DNA of 37,291 nt, taken from NCBI GenBank assembly GCA_946409435.1, contig CAMJWJ010000011.1:1-37291 (forward strand), in the 5' to 3' direction. Positions 28,231 to 35,100 of this stretch are shown here, piece after piece (the stretch's first letter is position 1; each line of letters begins with the position of its first letter). The notes under the pieces were generated by a model. The model ran no database searches. It had not been told where the DNA came from and saw only the letters and a list, made by a program, of their open reading frames with translations. The DNA comes from an uncultured Prevotella sp. (GTDB lineage: Bacteria > Bacteroidota > Bacteroidia > Bacteroidales > Bacteroidaceae). The translations under genes and the position numbers were made by a program.

Positions 28231-31200
28231 GTTTTCTGCTGATAGTCGTCATATCGCTCGTTGCATTAGGCATCGTTGCTGCTATCTGTTCGATGGGTGG
28301 CCCTGACGAGCCTGTCCATCAGCCAGACAACGGATGCTCGACGTGTGCCAGCAGGACAGACTGCAAGTTAGCCGACCTCGTCGACAAGGGCAAGGCCGTC
28401 TGCCACATGCTGATTATCGCCCTGCTGCTCAGTGCCTGTTCCACGAAGAAGAACACGCCTCAGACACGCTTCTGGCACTCCTTCAACGCCCGTTACAACA
28501 CCTATTATAATGGTTCGCAGGCCTTTATCGAAGGCAACTTAGAGAAAGAGAACGGCCACAAGGACAACTGCACCGAGCTGATACCCCTCTACCCCGTGGG
28601 CAGCAAGCAGAGCCGCGAGCTGGGTAAGGGCAATTTCGACCGTGCCATCGAGAAGGCCGAGAAGACCATCAAGCAGCACAGCATCAAGGCTCGCCCTGAG
28701 TGGAACAAGAGCCGCCGCAAGACCCAGAAGGACATCGAGTGGCTCTCGCGCCGCGAGTACAACCCCTTCCTCTGGCACGCCTGGCTACTATTGGGCAAGT
28801 CACAATTCCAGCAGGGACAGTTTGAGGAGTCGGCGGCCACCTTCAGCTACATGACCCGGCTCTACCAGTCACAGCCCGCCATCCTCGGCATAGCCCGTGC
28901 CTGGCAGGCCAAAAGCTACGTCGAACTCGACTGGCTTTACGACGCTGAGGACATCATCGTCAAACAGCGCCGCGACAGCATGCACTACCGTGCCGTCAAG
29001 GACTGGGACTACACGCTGGCCGACTACTACATCCGCAGCCAGCAGTACACCGAGGCGCTGCCCTACCTACGCAAGGCCATCAAGCACGAGCGCCGTCGCA
29101 AGCAGAAAGCCCGCGAGTGGTTCCTCATGGGCCAGCTTCACCGTCTGTTAGACAACCGTCAGGAAGCCTACGACGCCTTCCGCCACGTGATACGCCTGAA
29201 CCCACCCTACGAGTTGGAGTTCAACGCCCGCATTGCCCAGACCGAGGTGATGCCGGCCACCGACGTGAAGCGCAAGATCAGCCGTCTGAAACGGATGGCC
29301 CGCAGCGACAACAACAAGGACTACCTCGACCAGGTGTACTATGCCATCGGCAACCTCTACATGACGCAGAACGATACCGTGAAGGCCATCGAGGCCTACG
29401 AAGACGGTGTCAAGAAGGCCACCCGCAGCGGCATCGAGAAGGGCGTGCTGCTCCTGACATTAGGCAACGTCTATTGGGAGCGCGAGAAGTATGCCGATGC
29501 CCAACGCTGCTATGGCGAGGCTATCGGACTGTTAGACAAAGACCGCCCCGACTACAAGCAACTGTCCGACCGTTCCAAGGTACTTGACGAACTGGTGCCC
29601 CACACCAGTGCCGTCGAGTTGCAGGACTCGCTGCAGCGGCTGGCCAAGATGTCCGAAGAGGACCGCAACAAGGTTATCGACAAGATCATAGAAGACCTGA
29701 AAAAGAAAGAAAAGGAGGAACGCCGCGCCCAGCAGGAAGCCGAGGCTGAAGCGGCCTTGCAGAAGCAGTCGGCCATGGGCGACCGCCAACAGACCGCCCG
29801 TCAGCAGCAGCCGCAGACACCCCCCACGGCCAATGGTGCCTGGTACTTCTACAACCCACAGGCCGTCAGCCAGGGTAAGCAGACCTTCCAACGGCAGTGG
29901 GGCAAGCGTGCCAACGAAGACAACTGGCAACGCGTCAACAAGACGGTGGTAGCCTCGACACTCCTCGACGGCGAGCAGACCGACGAGGCTGCGGCTGACA
30001 GCACGGGGGCATCGCCCGCCGACGGCAGCCTCGACGGCGACATCGCTGCCGCCGATACAGCAGCGACCGACACCAGTGCCCTCGACCCTCACAAGCGCGA
30101 GTACTATCTTGCCCAGATTCCCTTTACGGAGGATCAGATTGACGAAAGCAACGCCATCATCAAGGATGGGCTGTTCAATTCAGGCATTATCTTCAAGGAC
30201 AAGCTCGACAACCTGTCGCTCAGCGACCGCACACTGAGCCGTCTGGTCAACCAATATAGCGACTACGAGAAGAACGACGAGTCGTACTACCACCTCTTCC
30301 TGCTCTACTCCCGCCAGCAGCGCACCGAGGATGCCGAGCGGTGCATCGACACGCTGAAGCTACGCTATCCCGACAGCCAGTGGACCATCCTGCTCAGCGA
30401 CCCCAACTATGCAGAGAACCAGCGTTTCGGTGTCCACATCGAGGACTCGCTATACGCTGCCACATACGATGCCTTCAAGGGCGACCGGCACGACGAAGTA
30501 CATGCTAACGCCGCCCTGTCGGAGAGCCGTTTTCCGCTGGGGCAGCACCGTCCGAAGTTCCTGTTCGTCGAAGGTCTGACTCAACTCAACGAAGGTCAGG
30601 CCGACAGCTGCGTGAGTTGCATGAAACTCGTCGTCGAGAAATATCCTGAGAGCGAGGTCAGCGAGATGGCTGGCATGATTCTGCGCGGCGTACAGCAGGG
30701 CCGGCAGTTGCATGGCGGCAAGTTTGACATCAGCGACATCTGGTCGCGCCGTAACACCAGCATGCTGCAGAACGATTCGCTGCAGAACGACACGCTGCGA
30801 TTCGAGCGCAACGTCAGCTACGTGTTCTTGCTGGCTTACCAGCCCGACTCCGTCAACCAGAACCAGCTACTGTACGAGCTGGCCAAGTATAACTTCACCA
30901 ACTACCTGGTGCGTAACTTCGAGATCGTCACTGACCAGGATGCCAACGGCCTGTGCCGTATGCTCGTCAGCGGATTCCTCAGCTACGACGAGGCCCAGCA
31001 GTATGCCCGTCAGCTCTATCGCCCAGCATCGTCGATGCTGCCGTTGCTGCATGCCTGCCGCAGCCTTATTGTCAGCGAAGACAACCTGCGACTGCTTGGC
31101 ACCGCCTACAGCTACCACGACTACGAGCTGTTCTTCGAGCAGCAGATTGCACCCGTGCCCGTTTCTGACAAACCGCTGCTTGAGAATCCTGCCGTCATCA

Positions 31201-31343
31201 TACAGCAGAGTGAGGAAGACGAAGAACCGGAAGATGCTGAACAGCAACAGCAACAGGAAGACTCCGGCGACCCGCTCTTTGACGACCTGCCGCAACAGCA
31301 GAACGGCGGCTATGAGGAGTTTGACGATGACTTCTGGAGATGA
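28227..31343 (+). CDS. porW: PorW/SprE-like TPR lipoprotein with N-terminal CxxC membrane segment
   Basis: The family consists of tetratricopeptide lipoproteins needed for type IX secretion and gliding. From the ATGA overlap with aroA (start 28227) the protein has 1038 residues. The first 60 are unusual: a transmembrane helix (3-23), then Cys37 and Cys40 (CSTC), Cys46 and Cys59. A second hydrophobic stretch (61-70) ends in lipobox LLSAC (Cys71). The PorW-like part follows: KNTPQTRFWHSFNARYNTYY, then TPR helices from about 170 to 420, a charged Glu/Lys/Gln linker, and a second helical region. The C-terminus is rich in Gln and Asp/Glu. An internal ATG at 28407 could start a separate lipoprotein. 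porX is next downstream. The symbol is by resemblance. Confidence 0.83.
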   Translation: MSFLLIVVISLVALGIVAAICSMGGPDEPVHQPDNGCSTCASRTDCKLADLVDKGKAVCHMLIIALLLSACSTKKNTPQTRFWHSFNARYNTYYNGSQAFIEGNLEKENGHKDNCTELIPLYPVGSKQSRELGKGNFDRAIEKAEKTIKQHSIKARPEWNKSRRKTQKDIEWLSRREYNPFLWHAWLLLGKSQFQQGQFEESAATFSYMTRLYQSQPAILGIARAWQAKSYVELDWLYDAEDIIVKQRRDSMHYRAVKDWDYTLADYYIRSQQYTEALPYLRKAIKHERRRKQKAREWFLMGQLHRLLDNRQEAYDAFRHVIRLNPPYELEFNARIAQTEVMPATDVKRKISRLKRMARSDNNKDYLDQVYYAIGNLYMTQNDTVKAIEAYEDGVKKATRSGIEKGVLLLTLGNVYWEREKYADAQRCYGEAIGLLDKDRPDYKQLSDRSKVLDELVPHTSAVELQDSLQRLAKMSEEDRNKVIDKIIEDLKKKEKEERRAQQEAEAEAALQKQSAMGDRQQTARQQQPQTPPTANGAWYFYNPQAVSQGKQTFQRQWGKRANEDNWQRVNKTVVASTLLDGEQTDEAAADSTGASPADGSLDGDIAAADTAATDTSALDPHKREYYLAQIPFTEDQIDESNAIIKDGLFNSGIIFKDKLDNLSLSDRTLSRLVNQYSDYEKNDESYYHLFLLYSRQQRTEDAERCIDTLKLRYPDSQWTILLSDPNYAENQRFGVHIEDSLYAATYDAFKGDRHDEVHANAALSESRFPLGQHRPKFLFVEGLTQLNEGQADSCVSCMKLVVEKYPESEVSEMAGMILRGVQQGRQLHGGKFDISDIWSRRNTSMLQNDSLQNDTLRFERNVSYVFLLAYQPDSVNQNQLLYELAKYNFTNYLVRNFEIVTDQDANGLCRMLVSGFLSYDEAQQYARQLYRPASSMLPLLHACRSLIVSEDNLRLLGTAYSYHDYELFFEQQIAPVPVSDKPLLENPAVIIQQSEEDEEPEDAEQQQQQEDSGDPLFDDLPQQQNGGYEEFDDDFWR

Positions 31344-31374
31344 TAGAGATAACGAGATAACGAAACAACGAAAC

Positions 31375-32985
31375 ATGACCAACGGACTATTACTATGGGC
31401 CGACGACGAGATGGAGCTGCTGCGCGCCCACCTGCTCTTCCTCGAGAAGAAAGGCTATGAGGTCGTCACCGTGACCAACGGCACCGATGCCATTGAGGAG
31501 TGCCGCCACCGCACCTTCGACCTCGTGCTGCTCGACGAGATGATGCCAGGCCTGAGCGGTCTGGAAACGCTGCAGCGCATCAAGGAAATCACGCCACAGA
31601 CACCCGTCGTGATGGTGACGAAGAGCGAGGAGGAGGACATCATGAACCAGGCCATCGGCCAGCAGATAGCCGACTACCTCATCAAGCCTGTCAACCCCAA
31701 CCAGATACTGCTGACGCTGAAGAAGAACATCCACCGCCGCGAGATTGTCACCGAAACGGTACAGACAGGCTATCAGCAGCAGTTCCAACAGCTGTCGATG
31801 CAGATCATGGACTGCCGCACGTGGCAGGACTGGGTGGATGTCTATAAGCGGTTGGTACGCTGGGAACTGGAACTGAGCGCCACCGACTCACAGATGACCG
31901 AGATGCTGACCATGCAGAAGCAGGAGGCCAACAACGGCTTTGCCAAATACATCAAGCAGAACTACCTGCAGTGGGTGGCACCCACCAGTTCATTTCATCC
32001 GGGCGACACTTTCAGCTCTGCCGCCTCAGCCGGCCGTGGCAGAGAGAAAGGTGCTCCCATGCTGTCGCCCGACATCTTCAAGTCCGTTGTGTACCCCCTG
32101 CTGAACACAGGCGAGAAGGTTTTTCTCATCGTGCTCGACAACTTCCGTTACGACCAGTGGAAGATGCTGGAGCAAGAGATTGGCGACCAGTTCTCAATTG
32201 ACGAGAACGTCTACTGCTCCATTCTGCCCACCGCTACGCAGTATGCTCGCAACGCCATCTTCTCCGGTCTCATGCCCGACCAAATAGCTCGCATGTTTCC
32301 CGACCTATGGGTCGACGAGGACGAGGAGGAGGGCAAGAACCTCAACGAGGCCCCACTCATCCAGACCCAGTTGGAGCGCTACCGTCGTCGCAACACTTTC
32401 TCGTACACCAAGATCAACACGTCGTTAGAGGCCGAGAAGTTCATGCAGCAGTATGGCAACATGAGCCGCAACGACTTGAACGTCGTCGTGTTCAACTTCA
32501 TCGACATGCTCAGCCACGCCCGTACCGAGTCCAAGATGGTCCGCGAACTGGCCAATAACGAGTCGGCCTATCGCTCCATCACCCTGTCGTGGTTCCGCCA
32601 CTCGGTTATCAGCGATCTCTTCCGCAGGCTGGCACAAAGCGACTACCACGTCATCGTCACTACTGACCATGGTAGCATCCGCGCCACCACCCCCGTGAAG
32701 ATTATCGGTGACCGTAACACCAATACCAACCTGCGCTACAAGTTGGGCAAGAACCTGGCATACGACTCGAAGGACCTCTTTGTCATCCGCGACCCCCACA
32801 AGGCCCAGTTGCCGGCTCCCAACATCTCGACCAGCTACGTCTTCGCCACGTGCGACGACTTCTTCGCCTATCCGAACAACTACAACTACTACGTCTCCTA
32901 CTACCGTAACACGTTCCAGCACGGAGGCATCTCGATGGAGGAGATGATCATTCCGCTCGTTACGCTGAAGGGAAAGAAGAGGTGA
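31375..32985 (+). CDS. porX: PorX-type response regulator with PglZ/alkaline-phosphatase-like domain
   Basis: Regulator of type IX secretion in Bacteroidetes; PorX proteins combine a receiver with a phosphatase/phosphodiesterase-like output domain instead of a DNA-binding one. It has 536 residues from the ATG at 31375. The receiver domain (1-120) has Asp10 and Asp11, phospho-acceptor Asp54 in LVLLDEMMPG, Thr82 and Lys104. A helical linker follows. The C-terminal domain shows metal-site motifs of the alkaline-phosphatase superfamily: IVLDNFRYDQ, SILPTATQYAR, FNFIDMLSHAR and VTTDHGSI. It sits 31 nt behind the porW-like gene; the spacer has an 8-bp repetition (GAGATAAC) running to the start codon. 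No sensor kinase is in the window. Confidence 0.93.
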   Translation: MTNGLLLWADDEMELLRAHLLFLEKKGYEVVTVTNGTDAIEECRHRTFDLVLLDEMMPGLSGLETLQRIKEITPQTPVVMVTKSEEEDIMNQAIGQQIADYLIKPVNPNQILLTLKKNIHRREIVTETVQTGYQQQFQQLSMQIMDCRTWQDWVDVYKRLVRWELELSATDSQMTEMLTMQKQEANNGFAKYIKQNYLQWVAPTSSFHPGDTFSSAASAGRGREKGAPMLSPDIFKSVVYPLLNTGEKVFLIVLDNFRYDQWKMLEQEIGDQFSIDENVYCSILPTATQYARNAIFSGLMPDQIARMFPDLWVDEDEEEGKNLNEAPLIQTQLERYRRRNTFSYTKINTSLEAEKFMQQYGNMSRNDLNVVVFNFIDMLSHARTESKMVRELANNESAYRSITLSWFRHSVISDLFRRLAQSDYHVIVTTDHGSIRATTPVKIIGDRNTNTNLRYKLGKNLAYDSKDLFVIRDPHKAQLPAPNISTSYVFATCDDFFAYPNNYNYYVSYYRNTFQHGGISMEEMIIPLVTLKGKKR

Positions 32986-32986
32986 A

Positions 32987-33049
32987 GTTCGTAGTTCATA
33001 ATTCATAGTTCATAATTCATAGTTCATAGTTCATAATTCATAGTTCATA
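32987..33049. repeat. 7-bp tandem repeat (GTTCATA/ATTCATA), 9 units
   Basis: Nine exact heptamer steps fill the porX-tsaE spacer, starting one base after the porX stop. The opposite-strand form (TATGAAC) occurs on the other side of tsaE. Confidence 0.92.
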
Positions 33050-33071
33050 GTTAAAAGAGTATATAATAGGT

Positions 33072-33578
33072 ATGGAAATACTGATTAAGGATATAGACCA
33101 CATTGGCGAGGCAGCAAGAGCGTTCATCGAACAGATCGGCGAGCGACGCGTCTTCGCCTTCTACGGAAAGATGGGAGCAGGCAAGACGACATTTGTCAAG
33201 GCTGTCTGCGAAGCATTGGGTGTCACCGATGTCATCACCTCGCCAACCTTTGCCATTGTCAACGAGTACAGTGTTAATGAAGAATTAAGAATGAAGAATG
33301 AAGAATCTCCTACTGGAATCCCTTCTGGTGAAGGTGTGGCGGCAGCAAATTCTTCATTCTTCATTCTTCACTCTTCATTAAATAAGATTTATCACTTCGA
33401 CTTCTACCGCATCAAACGACTCGAGGAGGTCTACGACATGGGCTACGAAGAGTACTTCTACAGCGGTAGCCTCTGCTTTATCGAGTGGCCCGAACTGATA
33501 GACGACATCCTGCCCGACGACACCGTGCGCGTCACCATCACCGAACAGCCCGACGGCTCACGCTTGGTGTCGGCGTGA
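33072..33578 (+). CDS. tsaE: tRNA threonylcarbamoyladenosine biosynthesis ATPase TsaE, with repeat insertion
   Basis: ATPase that works with TsaB and TsaD to make the t6A37 modification of ANN-decoding tRNAs. It has 168 residues. Walker A is GKMGAGKTT (32-40), followed by VITSPTFAIVNEY and YHFDFYRI, with LCFIEWPE near the end. Between the conserved NEY and YHFDFYR motifs lies an inserted stretch (about 68-104) encoded entirely by a 108-bp inverted-repeat unit. Because 108 is a multiple of three, the frame is kept; without it the protein would be about 132 residues, a normal length. The insertion sits where a loop would be expected, so the enzyme may still work. Confidence 0.92.
   Translation: MEILIKDIDHIGEAARAFIEQIGERRVFAFYGKMGAGKTTFVKAVCEALGVTDVITSPTFAIVNEYSVNEELRMKNEESPTGIPSGEGVAAANSSFFILHSSLNKIYHFDFYRIKRLEEVYDMGYEEYFYSGSLCFIEWPELIDDILPDDTVRVTITEQPDGSRLVSA
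33274..33381. repeat. 108-bp inverted-repeat unit inside tsaE
   Basis: The 33-base arms (33274-33306 and 33349-33381) match at 31 of 33 positions and are made of AATGAAG-type heptamers. The 42-base loop contains its own small hairpin, CCTTC-TGGT-GAAGG. There is no transposase and I see no target duplication. Confidence 0.92.
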
Positions 33579-33595
33579 AGAGTGAAATCATTCAA

Positions 33596-34579
33596 CTATG
33601 AACTATGAACTCGCGTAAAGCTCAGTGCCACCCAGGCATAGATGCCCAGCGCTACGACGAGCATGGTCTGCACCGTGTGGACTATCAGCACGAAATACAG
33701 CGCATGCTCCTCCTGCACACCATAGAGGATGAGCATGGTCTTGACGGCAAAGTGCCACGGCCCGGCACCGTTCGGTGTGGGTACGATGACAGCTATCGAG
33801 CCGACGATAAATGTTACCAACGCACAGCCTAGCCCCAGGTCGGCTGTGAAGTCGAAGCAGAAGAACGTCAGGTAGTAGTGCAGGAAGTAGCTCAGCCAGA
33901 TGGCAACAGTAAACACGACGAACAGCGGGATGTTACGCACGTCTTTCAGCGAGATGACGCCCTGCCAGATGCCGCTCAGCGTGGCCTTCACCTTGTCATA
34001 GATAGAGAGCTTGCGCAACAGGAAGTGCAGCAGCACAGCCATGGCCGCCACACAGATCAGCACCACCAAGTAGCCTGCCCAGGAGAATCCGTAGAGGATG
34101 TCGTGCAGGTTGGTGCCCGTCTTGCGGAAGAAGGTGCCGAAAGTGCTCATCTCTACCAGCAGCACGGTGGCCGTGATGCCCAGGACGAGCAGCGAGTCGA
34201 TGGCACGCTCGGTGACCACCGTGCCCAGCGCCTTGGGAAACGACACGCCGTCGTAGCGTTTCAACACGCCGCACCGCGTGAACTCACCGATGCGCGGCAC
34301 GACGAGCGACGCGGCATAGCTAAGGAATACGGCATGGATGCTCACCGACGACCGCGGCCGCTCGCCGACGGGCTCCAGCGTCTGCCGCCATCGCCAGCCG
34401 CGAAACATCTGTGCCAGTATGCCGAAGGGAAACGACAGCAACATCCATGTCCAGTCCATCTCGTCGGTCATCACGTGGCGTATCGTGCCCCAGTCCTCAC
34501 CGCGGTACATCCAATACAGTATGCCGGCACCGAGCAGCAGCGGCATCATGATTTTCAATATCACATTCCCAGTCTTCAT
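33596..34579 (-). CDS. UPF0104/flippase-like integral membrane protein
   Basis: The 327-residue protein belongs by appearance to the lysylphosphatidylglycerol-synthase transmembrane/UPF0104 group, inner-membrane proteins thought to move lipids. It has seven or eight hydrophobic segments. Family-typical features are FRGWRWR after helix 2, FLSYAASLVVPRIGEFTRCGVLKRY, a charged segment with VVTERAIDSLLVL, and VPTPNGAGPWHF. The start at 34579 (MKTGNVILKI) follows a clear promoter. The last codons (VHSS and stop) are read from TATGAAC heptamers that face the tsaE gene. Substrate unknown. tsaE converges on it with 17 nt between the stops. Confidence 0.87.
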   Translation of the reverse strand: MKTGNVILKIMMPLLLGAGILYWMYRGEDWGTIRHVMTDEMDWTWMLLSFPFGILAQMFRGWRWRQTLEPVGERPRSSVSIHAVFLSYAASLVVPRIGEFTRCGVLKRYDGVSFPKALGTVVTERAIDSLLVLGITATVLLVEMSTFGTFFRKTGTNLHDILYGFSWAGYLVVLICVAAMAVLLHFLLRKLSIYDKVKATLSGIWQGVISLKDVRNIPLFVVFTVAIWLSYFLHYYLTFFCFDFTADLGLGCALVTFIVGSIAVIVPTPNGAGPWHFAVKTMLILYGVQEEHALYFVLIVHTVQTMLVVALGIYAWVALSFTRVHSS

Positions 34580-34589
34580 TTTTCGCCTG

Positions 34590-34620
34590 CAAAGATACGA
34601 TTTAGCGAGAAGAAAACAAA
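34590..34620 (-). promoter_or_regulatory. promoter of the flippase-like gene
   Basis: On the minus strand: TTTG (complement of 34617-34620), a 19-base spacer, and TATCTTTG (complement of 34590-34597), 10 bases before the start codon. Confidence 0.75.
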
Positions 34621-34735
34621 GAATTTCCATTCTTTTTTTTCTCGAGCGTGAGCATTTTCGCTGAGTATTATATGGTGCAAAATTAAAAAAAAGGAAAAAA
34701 ACGAGCAATTCATGCGTTAATTCAAAGAAAGTTTG

Positions 34736-34743
34736 TACCTTTG
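34736..34743 (+). promoter_or_regulatory. -7 box of the peptide/fimbrillin-like unit
   Basis: TACCTTTG is an exact TAnnTTTG match. No TTG is found 19-20 bases upstream. It is followed by about 200 bases without a gene before the small ORF at 34950, a long leader for this window. Confidence 0.6.
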
Positions 34744-34949
34744 TGGCGTGTTTTCGGACGAGTCTCGCGGCCATAGTGCCAAGGGGCGAAAGAGACACAA
34801 ATCTTATTATTCTTGCACAAGCCAAGTTACCTAAGGCTAAGCACACCCCCACGGTTATACGGACAAACGAGACATGCAACTAGTCTCAGATGCACATCGA
34901 CAGTGAAAATATTAGTGTTATATTATAAACTAATAAAAAGTAACAGCTT

Positions 34950-35087
34950 ATGAAAAAGAATTTGTATGAGATGCCTTCGACGAAGGTCATCGAGTTGAAA
35001 CAACAAGGCCAAATCCTGACAGGCAGTTTTGGAGCCGTACGTCCCGAAGGCTACGGTCCAGCTAACGTGTTTTTATGGGAAGAATAA
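34950..35087 (+). CDS. 45-residue peptide of unknown function
   Basis: A short frame beginning MKKNLYEMPSTKVIELKQQG and ending NVFLWEE, placed 13 nt before the lipoprotein gene, with an A-rich region before the ATG (AAAAAGTAACAGCTT). The layout (MKK, an aromatic residue, P-x-T-x-V, a hydrophobic stretch ILTGSFGAV, and an acidic aromatic end) resembles small proteins that I recall from many Bacteroidales, often beside surface-protein genes, with no known function. There is no signal peptide or clear membrane segment. I consider it a real gene because of its position, its frame and its family-like sequence. Confidence 0.7.
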   Translation: MKKNLYEMPSTKVIELKQQGQILTGSFGAVRPEGYGPANVFLWEE

Positions 35088-35100
35088 GGAGGGTACAAGT

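Noticed and set aside
33274..33381. Insertion sequence in tsaE
   Set aside because: It is only 108 bp, with no transposase and no visible target duplication; a palindromic repeat unit is the better description.
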